A DNA stretch of 30,670 nucleotides from UBA9630 sp043725085 (lineage in GTDB: Bacteria; Patescibacteriota; Minisyncoccia; Moranbacterales; UBA2206): positions 1 to 30,670 of the forward strand of contig JAYSLY010000039.1 of the NCBI GenBank assembly GCA_043725085.1, read 5' to 3'. Made by a program: the position numbers and the translations under genes. The notes under the pieces were generated by a model. It ran no database searches and had not been told where the DNA came from. It was given only the letters and a program-made list of their open reading frames with translations. This document shows positions 8,767 through 16,979 of the stretch, piece after piece (the stretch's first letter is position 1; each line of letters begins with the position of its first letter).

Positions 8767-10338
8767 TTAGCGCCTAATCACCCGCCCGTTTCTATTTCCA
8801 TTATACACGCCGCCGGAAAGCACAATCTCTCCATTGATCATAACCGACTCAATCCCTCTCGCATATTGGTAGGGATTTTCGACTGTCGCAGGACTTTTCA
8901 ATTTATCATGATCAAGAATGAGTATATCAGCAAAATAGCCTTTTTTCAAGGCCCCTCTTTTTTTGATGCCAAATTTATTTGCCGGAGCCAGAGTCATCTT
9001 ATAAATTGCTTCTTCCCACTTCAGCAGTCTTTCTTTTTTGACATATTTCTCCAACACGCGGATGAACGATCCGAAATTACGCGGATGCACCCGTTCTCCG
9101 GTTTTGGCATGAAAAATATCATACCCGGCGCCATTCGTTGCCACAAAAGATAGCGGACTCATGATCCCCTTGCGAACATTGTCCTCGCTCAAAACCTCCA
9201 TTGAAGTTACAACCATCCCTTCCGATGCAACCAGAATATCAACAACCGCCTCCTCGACTGACTTCCCTTGGCTATGCGCGATTTCAGAAATACTATGGCG
9301 CGCCAGCGTCCTATTGAGCGGAGATATTGCAATTTCAATCTTAGAATAATCAAATTCCGATTCTCGCATTTCATCGATAACCTTGGCGCGAATGACCGGA
9401 TCCTTGAGACGATGGAGCATTATTCTTTTTCCGCCTTCAGACACCCAAGTTGGCAAAAATGAATAGAGCACTGAACCTGTCGCCGTGTATGGATACACAT
9501 CGAAGGTAACGTCTACCCCCTCCTCCTTAGCCTTCCCAATAAGTTCCAAAACTTCATCCATCTTAGGCCAATTTTTTTCACCGATCACTTTTAAGTGTGA
9601 AATTTGCAATTTCACCTCGGAATCTCTGGCAATTCGCAGCGCTTCTTCAATCGCTTCTACAATATTTTCCTGCTCCGAACGAATGTGCGTCGCATAAACA
9701 CCATTATATTTTTTAACAATCTTGGCAAGTGCTAAGAGTTCATCATACGGAGCAAGACGTGCATGAGAATAAATGAGACCCGTAGACATCCCCAACGCAC
9801 CTTCTTTCATTGATTTTTCCAGTGTTTTTTTGAGGATTTCAATTTCCTTGGGCAACATGCTACGCACCTCATCCCCGATGATTCCTCGGCGCAGCGTCGC
9901 GTGTCCCACTAGTGTTGCGAAATTAGGAGAGATTTTCTTTTCATCCAAGACTGTCAGAAATTCTTTGACTCGCAGCCAGCTGACATTTATTTTTTTAACA
10001 TCAACCCATTTTTGAATAGCATCAATCGTTGCCGGAGTGGCAAGGGGAGCAAGTGATGTCCCGCAGTTCCCGCCTATGATCGTTGTGATCCCTTGAAAAA
10101 TCAGACTTTCCAAGTGTGGATCCAAAAATATGCGCCAATACGTATCACTGTGATTATTAACATCAACAAAGCCGGGGCAAACTATTTTTCCGCCTGCATC
10201 AATCTCGACACTTCCATGCTCATCTCGAAGTTCGCCAATCTTTTTAATCTCATCTTCTTTAACGCCAATATCGCCGCGATATGGCGCTTCTCCTGTTCCA
10301 TCTATAATATTAGCGTTCCTAATGATAATATCGAACAC
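8767..10338 (-). CDS. N-acyl-D-amino-acid deacylase family amidohydrolase
   Basis: The protein is 523 aa, typical length for D-aminoacylase-type amidohydrolases that hydrolyse N-acyl-D-amino acids and related amides. It has the N-terminal beta-sandwich start (FDIIIRNANIIDGTG), PGFVDVNNHSD at the metal site, the conserved GGNCG cysteine, ATHIRSE and ISHLK metal histidines, and the C-terminal FADILILD strand that returns to the sandwich. The usual metal motif is HxH, but here it is NNH, so the first histidine is replaced by asparagine. It sits 45 bases downstream of GAPDH in the same direction. Substrate is unknown; turnover of D-amino-acid peptides from cell walls is a possible role. Confidence 0.85.
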   Translation of the reverse strand: MFDIIIRNANIIDGTGEAPYRGDIGVKEDEIKKIGELRDEHGSVEIDAGGKIVCPGFVDVNNHSDTYWRIFLDPHLESLIFQGITTIIGGNCGTSLAPLATPATIDAIQKWVDVKKINVSWLRVKEFLTVLDEKKISPNFATLVGHATLRRGIIGDEVRSMLPKEIEILKKTLEKSMKEGALGMSTGLIYSHARLAPYDELLALAKIVKKYNGVYATHIRSEQENIVEAIEEALRIARDSEVKLQISHLKVIGEKNWPKMDEVLELIGKAKEEGVDVTFDVYPYTATGSVLYSFLPTWVSEGGKRIMLHRLKDPVIRAKVIDEMRESEFDYSKIEIAISPLNRTLARHSISEIAHSQGKSVEEAVVDILVASEGMVVTSMEVLSEDNVRKGIMSPLSFVATNGAGYDIFHAKTGERVHPRNFGSFIRVLEKYVKKERLLKWEEAIYKMTLAPANKFGIKKRGALKKGYFADILILDHDKLKSPATVENPYQYARGIESVMINGEIVLSGGVYNGNRNGRVIRR

Positions 10339-10356
10339 AACTTTTTAATTTTTAAT

Positions 10357-10377
10357 TTTCAATTTCAAATTGAAAAT
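10357..10377. repeat. Short AT-rich inverted repeat
   Basis: A 10-bp stem with a single-base loop (TTTTCAATTT / AAATTGAAAA) lies between the GAPDH stop and the deacylase start. It could act as a weak terminator or RNA-stabilising hairpin. Confidence 0.35.
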
Positions 10378-10383
10378 TTCAAA

Positions 10384-11382
10384 TTATTTACTGCTTATAT
10401 ATACTGCCATTTCCACAAGCCGATTGGAGTAAGCCCATTCGTTATCATACCAACCAACTACTTTCACCAAATTCCCCTGCACCATCGTTAGCGGCAAATC
10501 AACAATCGTGCTGTGTGGGTCACCCTTAAAATCCATTGAGACCAAACCTTCATCGCTCACGTCCAATATTCCTTTCATTCCATTTCCAGCCGCTTCACGA
10601 AAAGCCTCGTTTATTTCTTCAACTGTTGTCTCTTTCTTTAGTGTGCAGATAAAATCCACAATAGAGACTACCGGCGTTGGCACGCGTAAAGAGATGCCAT
10701 CTAGCTTTCCCTCGAGATGTTTCATAACCTTGCCAACAGTCTTTGCCGCACCAGTTGTCGTGGGGATGATACTAAGTGCTGCAGCTCTTGCTCTGCGCAA
10801 ATCCTTATGTGGCAAATCTAATATTCTTTGATCATTCGTATATGAATGCGTTGTGGTCATAAAACCTTTTTCTAAGCCAAAATTATCATCCAAAATTTTA
10901 ATCATCGGAGCAAGACAATTGGTTGTACAAGAGCCATTGGAAATAATGGCTTCGCTTGGATTATATTCATTTTCATTGACGCCCAAAAGATACACAGGAA
11001 TATCATCTTTTGCCGGAGCACTGAGAATTACTTTTTTTGCTCCTGCTTTTATGTGCTTTCCGGCTTTCTCGCGATTTTCAAAAATTCCGGTACATTCCAG
11101 CACAACATCCACCCCTAACTCCCCCCAAGGCAATTTTTCGGGATCCGCTTCGCAAATATACTTAATCCGTGTTCCGTCTATGATCAGTTCCGAATTATCC
11201 TCATCGATACTCACTTCATGATTGTAGCGGCCATAGCTGGAGTCGTATTTGAAAAGATGCGCAGCGGTTTTGAGGTCAGTCAAGTCATTAATTGCGACTA
11301 TTTCCAAACCTTCTTTTTCAAAAGCGAGTTTGAGACTCGGCCTGCCAATCCGGCCAAACCCATTGATTGCAATCTTTGTCAT
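10384..11382 (-). CDS. gap: Glyceraldehyde-3-phosphate dehydrogenase
   Basis: This phosphorylating GAPDH, 332 aa from the chosen start, catalyses the NAD-linked oxidation step of glycolysis. The Rossmann motif INGFGRIGR is at the N-terminus and the catalytic cysteine lies in SNGSCTTNCLAP. TTTHSYTNDQ and the C-terminal WYDNEWAYSNR are standard. The start at 11382 was chosen because MTKIAINGFGRIGR matches the family N-terminus; an in-frame extension to 11409 adds nine unrelated residues. The gene follows hypA after a 100-base gap filled by a palindromic repeat. Its NADH product is the likely electron donor for the neighbouring hydrogenase. Confidence 0.97.
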   Translation of the reverse strand: MTKIAINGFGRIGRPSLKLAFEKEGLEIVAINDLTDLKTAAHLFKYDSSYGRYNHEVSIDEDNSELIIDGTRIKYICEADPEKLPWGELGVDVVLECTGIFENREKAGKHIKAGAKKVILSAPAKDDIPVYLLGVNENEYNPSEAIISNGSCTTNCLAPMIKILDDNFGLEKGFMTTTHSYTNDQRILDLPHKDLRRARAAALSIIPTTTGAAKTVGKVMKHLEGKLDGISLRVPTPVVSIVDFICTLKKETTVEEINEAFREAAGNGMKGILDVSDEGLVSMDFKGDPHSTIVDLPLTMVQGNLVKVVGWYDNEWAYSNRLVEMAVYISSK

Positions 11383-11394
11383 ACACATATTTGA

Positions 11395-11482
11395 CACAAA
11401 TTTATACAAATTTCACGCTGACACACAAATTAGTAATCTGTGTTTTTGTGTTTAATTTGTCTAAATCTGCGTTTAATTTGTT
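11395..11482. repeat. Imperfect palindromic repeat, copy 1
   Basis: An A/T-rich sequence with ACACACAAATTA, ATCTGTGT, TTTGTGT, TAATTTGTCT and AATCTGCGTT in order closely matches the element at 27077-27163. Both arms are roughly complementary. It lies between hypA and gap. Confidence 0.65.
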
Positions 11483-11484
11483 AA

Positions 11485-11757
11485 CTATGTTTCAATCTCC
11501 GTTATTTTCCAGCTGTCCCCATTAACTTTTTTTATTTCAAACTCCACCTTTTCCAGCGCAGTGCCTTTGGCAATGCTGGCAAGGCCAAATTGCAAGTTTT
11601 CTATGCTAATATCTTCCGTATGCTCCGGATGGCCGTCATGCGCGAGACTAATCATGCCAATCTCAATATTAACTTTTTTGATTTGATCTATTTTCTTTTC
11701 CGCCATAATCGCCCTCAATTCATCGATTATTTCTTTGGCAAGGATAAAATCATGCAT
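11485..11757 (-). CDS. hypA: HypA-like nickel chaperone lacking the zinc finger
   Basis: HypA delivers nickel to the hydrogenase large subunit. This 90-aa protein begins MHDF, placing the nickel-binding His2 and an acidic residue as in HypA, and continues with the typical VNIEIGMISL strand and LQFGLASIAKGT segment. Family members are about 113 aa and carry a CxxC...CxxC zinc loop in the second half. Here there is no cysteine at all: the sequence goes from FEIKKVNG straight to WKITEIET. The start at 11757 was chosen on the MHDF motif, one base after the desulfoferrodoxin stop, which indicates translational coupling. Another reading is a divergent HypA paralogue specialised for this enzyme. Confidence 0.72.
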   Translation of the reverse strand: MHDFILAKEIIDELRAIMAEKKIDQIKKVNIEIGMISLAHDGHPEHTEDISIENLQFGLASIAKGTALEKVEFEIKKVNGDSWKITEIET

Positions 11758-11758
11758 A

Positions 11759-12133
11759 CTAGTTTTTCCACAGCCCGTGAATATTGCAATAAGCGCGTGC
11801 CGTGATATGTTCAGCCTCCAGACAAAATTCCGCCACTGGCTCATCGCCGGGATTTAGAAATTTACGATAGGTTCTGTGTTCTGTGACAACTTCAATCCAT
11901 TCAATGTAGTGCTCGCTCTCCATTGGGTGGGCAACTTCTCCGATGCGCACAATCACACCAATGTCTGTTTTTTCAATCACCGGTTTATGTTTTTCCAGTC
12001 CTGTGTCTTGGGTTTTTTCCATTTGCAATTCCATTGGCGCACCGCAACACACCAACTCACCCGCTCCGGTGTGAGTCACTTCAATAATGTTTCCACAAAC
12101 ATTGCATTTATAGATTTGATTTAATTCGGTCAT
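11759..12133 (-). CDS. dfx: Desulfoferrodoxin (superoxide reductase)
   Basis: The protein is 124 aa. The N-terminal desulforedoxin-type domain has YKCNVCG and the adjacent pair VCCG, which bind a rubredoxin-like iron. The C-terminal neelaredoxin domain has EKHKPVIE, HPMESEHYIEW and ARAYCNIHGLW, which supply the His4Cys iron centre that reduces superoxide to hydrogen peroxide. The start at 12133 (MTELNQIYKC) fits the family; a second ATG at 12139 and an extension to 12187 are less likely. It sits between the hydrogenase large subunit and hypA, consistent with protection of an oxygen-sensitive metalloenzyme in an anaerobe. Confidence 0.93.
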   Translation of the reverse strand: MTELNQIYKCNVCGNIIEVTHTGAGELVCCGAPMELQMEKTQDTGLEKHKPVIEKTDIGVIVRIGEVAHPMESEHYIEWIEVVTEHRTYRKFLNPGDEPVAEFCLEAEHITARAYCNIHGLWKN

Positions 12134-12247
12134 AGTCATATAGCATGAAACATGTAGCATATAACAATTAAATGCTTCAAACTCCACGCGTATTAAATAA
12201 TTTTTATCTTACCTATCTCCTCTTGTTTTTTGTTTCATGTTTCATGA

Positions 12248-13507
12248 CTAATGCACTGCGCAAGAAATGCAAGGATCATAGGCTCGAATAAACGCCCGCA
12301 GCTTCTTTTCTTTTTCTGCGTCTTTTAATTTCAAGATTCGAGGAATGTATTCGGCAATATCATCTTCCAAGTTCGACAAGAACTGCGCCGTCGGCGTGAT
12401 AATGTTGACGTTTTTGACATAACCCTTGGCATCAACATCGACGTGATAATAGAGCGTTCCGCGCGGCGCTTCCACGGCTGCCACTCCCGCACCTTCCCTA
12501 ATAGTATAGCTCTTTGTGACAACTTCATTCAAGTCACTATTCAAAAGTTCCAGCATTATTTGCTTCGATGCTTCAATGGAATGGATCACTTCTGTCATCT
12601 GCGCCAAAATATTATGAAACGGATTATAGTCCGGAAATGTCAAGCCCAGGCTGCTTAGGTATACGGAGGCCCGCTCTCGCAGTTTCGCACGATTATTGTT
12701 TATTCGCGCAATCGCGCCGATCATATAGCTTTTGCCGTTTCGCTCAACTCTTTTGATTATCTCATCTTGTTTTTGAAGTTCCTTGAAATTCGCTTCAAAT
12801 TTTTCCACCGGAATATTGAGTCCAAAATTGGAAATCACATCTCCGTCATAAATCCCATATTCCCCTTTCTTTGAAAGACAGACGTATTCTGTCTCACGCG
12901 AAAAATCAGGAATCTTAATTCCCCGAAAAACTTCTCCGAGCTCTAGGGCAATTTGCAAAATTTCACCAGAATCTTTGACTAGCTTTTTCAGTGCTTCCCG
13001 GTCCGGCGCCTTTTTGAAACCTCCCACTTCATTGGTGAGCGGATGCACCACTCTCCCCCCCACAACCTTCACAATCTCCATCCCATACTCGCGAATCCGA
13101 ATAGCTTTTTTGGCTTGGGCGGGATACTTTGTGACAAGTTCAATGTCATTATCCATATCCAAAAAATCCGCCAAAGACAGAAAAAAAAGATGCAGCGCGT
13201 GAGAATGGATGAATTGGGCATATTCCAAAAGCGTGCGCAATTTTTCCGTCTCCGGAGTAACTGAAACATCCATCGCATTTTCCAAGGCTTTAATGGAAGT
13301 GAGATTATGCACCACCGGACAAATTCCGCAAATCCGCTGAGCAATCAAAGGCATATCCCGATATTCTCGCCCGACAAGCACACCCTCAATTAGACGAATC
13401 CCCTCTTGCACCTGCAATTTTGCCGATTTGACATCACCATTAATCACGCTCGCCATAAAGCCAGTGTGCCCCTCCATCTTCGCAATGTGATTTATTTTGA
13501 TATTCAT
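12248..13507 (-). CDS. [NiFe] hydrogenase large subunit, group 3-like
   Basis: This is the catalytic subunit that carries the Ni-Fe(CN)2CO site, 419 aa. The N-terminal KMEGH motif is present. L1 is RICGICPVVH (cysteines 60 and 63) and L2 is DPCISCAVH at 411-419. The reading frame stops immediately after the final histidine, so the C-terminal peptide that is normally removed by a maturation endopeptidase is absent, and no such endopeptidase is encoded in this window. The overall length and the absence of a signal peptide on the partner fit a cytoplasmic group 3 enzyme. The small-subunit gene lies upstream, separated by a protease gene. Downstream are desulfoferrodoxin and hypA. Confidence 0.95.
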   Translation of the reverse strand: MNIKINHIAKMEGHTGFMASVINGDVKSAKLQVQEGIRLIEGVLVGREYRDMPLIAQRICGICPVVHNLTSIKALENAMDVSVTPETEKLRTLLEYAQFIHSHALHLFFLSLADFLDMDNDIELVTKYPAQAKKAIRIREYGMEIVKVVGGRVVHPLTNEVGGFKKAPDREALKKLVKDSGEILQIALELGEVFRGIKIPDFSRETEYVCLSKKGEYGIYDGDVISNFGLNIPVEKFEANFKELQKQDEIIKRVERNGKSYMIGAIARINNNRAKLRERASVYLSSLGLTFPDYNPFHNILAQMTEVIHSIEASKQIMLELLNSDLNEVVTKSYTIREGAGVAAVEAPRGTLYYHVDVDAKGYVKNVNIITPTAQFLSNLEDDIAEYIPRILKLKDAEKEKKLRAFIRAYDPCISCAVH

Positions 13508-13627
13508 GAGTTAAGTATACTACGAAAATGCAAATAGATACAAAGAATCATGTTTTGATATATTTTTTGTACTTTTGTATTTTTGTAAAAATTCGCCTGC
13601 CTGCCGACGAGGCCGGTACTTTCGTAG

Positions 13628-14560
13628 TTACTGAAACTTGCAAACAGTTTTAAGTTCAGTAATGTCTTGGGTTGAAAGTGTTGGGTTTTGCATATCTTGA
13701 TCGCCCATTAAATAATACATAATCGATTTGGAGTTATCATCATGTCCCAGACCTAGCGCGTGTCCCAGTTCGTGAACGAGCGTCATGCGCAAATCGCTAA
13801 TTTGCTTGAATTGATACAGATCGATTTCCGTTCCCTGATAGACCCCCTTTTCAAACTCCTGCGCCGCGCCATATTTTTCCTTATACGTTGAAACTTGCGA
13901 ATTATAGTCATTTACGACATTTTTTTCCTGCGTAACCAAATTATTCGCTTTCCCGGCCAGTACATTGACACTGACTTGCTCTTTTTGCAATTTAACATAG
14001 AAATCATTCAGATCTTTTTTGGTTTTTTGCAAAGCATCAAACTGGCTTTGCGATGACTTGTCACTCGCATTCCAACTGTCCACATCTTTGTTGTAGTCTT
14101 TTAATTGCTTTTGATATTTGTCCACATCAGCATTATATTTTGCCAACGCCTGGTTATAGCTCGCGCTCAGAGAATTATATTGGCTGCCAATTTTGTTTTG
14201 GGACGATTCCAGTTGCGTGAGGTTGGCTGATAGACTGTCCGCTTCATTTGATTGCGCCTGGCGATCGTCATAAACCAAATTGATCTTAAAGCTCGCGCTA
14301 GGATTATAGGCAAAAAGAGGATGCCCGGCTTCGTCATCCCAAACTTTTTGCGCCTCTTGAATTGTTTGTAAAAAAGTCGCTTGGTCGATTTTGAAACGCG
14401 GATCAATCGAACCGATGGAATATTCCAAGGGTTCCCTGCACGGTAAATTTATCCCGGTAATTTCTTGAACCTTATCCCGCACTTGCGTTTTATTGCGCAA
14501 AATTATCCCCCAAGTGGAAATGAGGACGATGATTAACAAGTATTGGAAAAATTTTTTCAT
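13628..14560 (-). CDS. Membrane-anchored matrixin-like zinc metalloprotease
   Basis: The protein is 310 aa. A hydrophobic N-terminal segment (about 5-21) serves as signal anchor. A proposed matrixin fold is split by a long, Q/N/S/K-rich probable coiled coil (about 105-225). The zinc motif HELGHALGLGH (about 263-273, HExxHxxGxxH) is followed by SIMYYLM, a Met-turn. It probably acts outside the cytoplasm. It sits between the small and large hydrogenase subunit genes, in the same orientation, which is unusual because a secreted metalloprotease has no known role in processing a cytoplasmic hydrogenase. The large subunit has no peptide to remove. Coexpression may be coincidental. Confidence 0.85.
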   Translation of the reverse strand: MKKFFQYLLIIVLISTWGIILRNKTQVRDKVQEITGINLPCREPLEYSIGSIDPRFKIDQATFLQTIQEAQKVWDDEAGHPLFAYNPSASFKINLVYDDRQAQSNEADSLSANLTQLESSQNKIGSQYNSLSASYNQALAKYNADVDKYQKQLKDYNKDVDSWNASDKSSQSQFDALQKTKKDLNDFYVKLQKEQVSVNVLAGKANNLVTQEKNVVNDYNSQVSTYKEKYGAAQEFEKGVYQGTEIDLYQFKQISDLRMTLVHELGHALGLGHDDNSKSIMYYLMGDQDMQNPTLSTQDITELKTVCKFQ

Positions 14561-14635
14561 TGTCGTTCTCTCAGCGGACAGTCTGCCCGCAAAAATTATA
14601 CAATAGCAAACAGTCCTCTTCTGACCGCCTTAATT

Positions 14636-15457
14636 CTACCGCTTTGCCAATTTATCTTTTATCTCCCTTTCTTCCAAATCATCCCTAAGACCAAAAATCT
14701 CGGTCATATTTTGAAACTGCTCATCGCTCATCATGTTTTTGAGCATCGCGCGCATTGCGGTCACATTGCCGGTTGGCCGCAGACCCCGACAACCCTGGCA
14801 TTGCGCTCGCGAGCTTGGACAAGTCGCACCGCATCCGCCCAAAATCATCGGACCAAAACATGGAATTTTATCCAAAAGCAAACAGCGATTCCCTGCCTTC
14901 CGACACTCCACGCAAACCGGCTGATCAGGAATGACCGGAATATTGCCTTTGAGCAGTTCCGGGATATAGGCCAAAAATTCTTCCCCATTGATCGGGCAAC
15001 CGGGAAAAACGAAATCTACTTTAACAAAATTACCGATTTCACGAATTTCCGGATTATTAATGCCTTGAATATATTTATAGACATGTTTGATCGTGCTCGT
15101 TCCCTCGTGATAGTTTTTTATCTCCGGCACGCCGCCCATCGCCGCACAATTTCCCAAAGCAACAAGTAGCTTAGCTCTCTTTCGCGCTTCGAGCAAAGTT
15201 TTTTCATTTTCTTTCGTTACCGGGTTGCCTTCAATAAGCACGAGATCTAGCGCTCCTCCGTCATCCTCCCAATCTTCAATCAAACGAAAATCAACCAACT
15301 CAATTTGTTCCGTCAGCTCCAAAAAACGCGCACCCAGATCAAGCAGCACAAACTGGCAACCCTCACAAGATGTGAGGCTAATAATCGCCACCCGCGGTTT
15401 TCCCGAGCTGGTTTCTGTTTTTGTTGTTTTTTTAGCAGTTGCTTTTTTAGTTGTCAT
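14636..15457 (-). CDS. [NiFe] hydrogenase small subunit with extra Fe-S cysteines
   Basis: The protein is 273 aa and transfers electrons from the Ni-Fe site. The proximal cluster motif CEGC is at residues 31-34, with GNC and PGCP completing it. A C-terminal cysteine-rich region contains CVEC, then PCFGPMILGGCGATCP and QCQGC, enough for two more clusters. That is more like group 3b/3c small subunits than the short single-cluster HoxY of group 3d. There is a lysine/threonine-rich N-terminal tail of 20 residues and no twin-arginine signal, so the protein is cytoplasmic. The matrixin gene follows 75 bases downstream and then the large subunit gene. Confidence 0.94.
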   Translation of the reverse strand: MTTKKATAKKTTKTETSSGKPRVAIISLTSCEGCQFVLLDLGARFLELTEQIELVDFRLIEDWEDDGGALDLVLIEGNPVTKENEKTLLEARKRAKLLVALGNCAAMGGVPEIKNYHEGTSTIKHVYKYIQGINNPEIREIGNFVKVDFVFPGCPINGEEFLAYIPELLKGNIPVIPDQPVCVECRKAGNRCLLLDKIPCFGPMILGGCGATCPSSRAQCQGCRGLRPTGNVTAMRAMLKNMMSDEQFQNMTEIFGLRDDLEEREIKDKLAKR

Positions 15458-15527
15458 TATTTTAAGCTAGGTTTTTATTTTACTTTTTATTATCTCTATT
15501 TTAGCATAAATTGAAAAAGAAAAAAAT

Positions 15528-15710
15528 AATGTCATCCTGAGCGAAGTCCGTACTCGGACGAAGTCGACCGCGTGCCGCCAAAGCTTTAGCGGTGGAGCAA
15601 GGATCTGCTTTCCGTCACCACCGGTCTTACAATTACACCAATACCGGGATAACCGCTGGCAGATTCTTCGACTCCTCCGCCAGCTGGCGGATTCGCTCAA
15701 AATGACAATA
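15528..15710. repeat. Intergenic REP-like palindromic element
   Basis: The stretch starts GTCATCCTGAGCG and ends CGCTCAAAATGAC, near-complementary ends, with internal sub-palindromes (GCCGCCAAAGC...GCGGTGG; CCGCCAGCTGGCGG). A partial copy of the left end (GTCATCCTGAGCG) occurs at 5321-5333 after dnaE. It fills the divergent gap between the small subunit gene and hypF. Confidence 0.6.
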
Positions 15711-15734
15711 CATATGATATACTTTCATTATCCT

Positions 15735-16979
15735 ATGAATATTTTCCCCTTCCCCCAAAAAACCAAAACAGCTATCCTCGCCCTCGGCGCTGAATCCGAC
15801 GGAAATTTTTGTTTTTTTGCGCAAAACAAAATCCACTTCTCTGAAAGTTTCGGTGATCTTTTGGATGAAAAAAATTGGACAACCTACCAAAAAGCGGTTC
15901 TGGACTATCTCAAAAAAAATAAATTAAAGCCAAAAATAATTCTGACTGATTTGCATCCGCACTACCTGACAACTATTTGGGGGGAAGAACTGGCCAAAAA
16001 ATATAAGGCCAGACACGTTCAAGTCCAGCACCACATCGCCCACATCTTCTCCGCCATTGGAGATTATATGATTAACTATGGGACTTGCCCCGTGAAACGC
16101 GATAGCGTTTTTTACGGGGTTGCCGCTGACGGCACCGGCTATGGTGCTGACGAAAAAATTTGGGGCGGAGAAATATTCGAGCTCAAGAAACAAGAAACGA
16201 GAAAAAGGCAACGAGAAAAAGGCAACCTAATTATCGAACGAATTGGACAGCTAGAGAATCAGATTTTAATTGGCGGAGATTTAGCTGTCAAAGAACCAGC
16301 CAGAATGCTCATTAGTATTTTGGATAAAGTTTTTTCTGCACCCTCTTCTCCCTTAGGGAGAGGATGTCACGAGCACGTGACAGGTGAGGGAAAGGGCGAA
16401 CTAAAAAGAAAAGACCATATTTATAGCTTCATCAAAAAATACTATACCAAAAACGAATTTGAACTCATCTATTCACAACTCAAACAAAATTTCAATTGCC
16501 TCGAAACTTCCAGCACCGGCCGGGTTCTTGACGCCACTTCTTTGCTTCTAGGTTTTTGCAAGAACGAACGAGAACACAAGCACGCGCCGATTGGTCTTTT
16601 GGAAATCAATTCTACGAAGCCCTACACAAACATAAAACCGGAAATTATTTTTGATGAAAAAGAAAAAAAATACATCTTGCAAACTACGCCTCTATTTCAA
16701 TATTTAATAAAAAATACTCATCGGGATAAAAAACGCCTGGCTGCCACTACACAACTTTATGTCGCTAGTGGATTATATGAAATAATAAAACAAGCATCTC
16801 GCATACCAAATACCAGATACCAAATACCAGATACTTTCTTTGCCGGAGGAATAGCTAACAACAAAATCATCTCGAGCTATCTTGAATCAAAAAATATCCA
16901 CGCAAACAAAAAAATCCCACGCGGCGACGCCGGACTTTCTTTTGGGCAGGTTGTTTATTTTCTTCTTAATCGAAACTAG
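15735..16979 (+). CDS. hypF: HypF C-terminal (Kae1-like) carbamoyltransferase domain only
   Basis: HypF makes the cyanide ligand precursor by carbamoylating HypE. This 414-aa protein corresponds to the Kae1-like C-terminal half: ALGAESDGNF, DLHPHYL, the metal-binding VQHHIAH (about 96-102), VAADGTGYG, IWGGE, GGDLAVKEPARM and FAGGIANN. The acylphosphatase, zinc-finger and YrdC-like domains of the usual 750-aa protein are absent. Three low-complexity or palindromic insertions seem to interrupt it, near residues 117-130, 202-222 and 356-367. The start at 15735 was chosen over 15702 because family similarity begins soon after it. It is the only hydrogenase gene on the plus strand, and its stop overlaps that of convergent hypE by 4 bases. 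Confidence 0.88.
   Translation: MNIFPFPQKTKTAILALGAESDGNFCFFAQNKIHFSESFGDLLDEKNWTTYQKAVLDYLKKNKLKPKIILTDLHPHYLTTIWGEELAKKYKARHVQVQHHIAHIFSAIGDYMINYGTCPVKRDSVFYGVAADGTGYGADEKIWGGEIFELKKQETRKRQREKGNLIIERIGQLENQILIGGDLAVKEPARMLISILDKVFSAPSSPLGRGCHEHVTGEGKGELKRKDHIYSFIKKYYTKNEFELIYSQLKQNFNCLETSSTGRVLDATSLLLGFCKNEREHKHAPIGLLEINSTKPYTNIKPEIIFDEKEKKYILQTTPLFQYLIKNTHRDKKRLAATTQLYVASGLYEIIKQASRIPNTRYQIPDTFFAGGIANNKIISSYLESKNIHANKKIPRGDAGLSFGQVVYFLLNRN
16340..16396. repeat. Palindromic repeat inserted in frame in hypF
   Basis: TCTCCCT-T-AGGGAGA followed by GTCACG-AGCA-CGTGAC gives two adjacent hairpins. The encoded PSSPLGRGCHEHVTGEGKG has no counterpart in the HypF family and reads like the reverse strand of the common TPNPSPKGEG-type repeat. 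Confidence 0.6.
16803..16834. repeat. 14-bp tandem repeat in hypF
   Basis: ATACCAAATACCAG occurs twice in a row and begins a third time. It encodes the low-complexity RIPNTRYQIPDT just before the conserved FAGGIANN motif. Confidence 0.7.

Noticed and set aside
13628..14560. Protease as the hydrogenase maturation endopeptidase
   Set aside because: It is a signal-anchored HExxH metalloprotease, unrelated to HycI/HoxW, and the large subunit has no C-terminal peptide to cleave.
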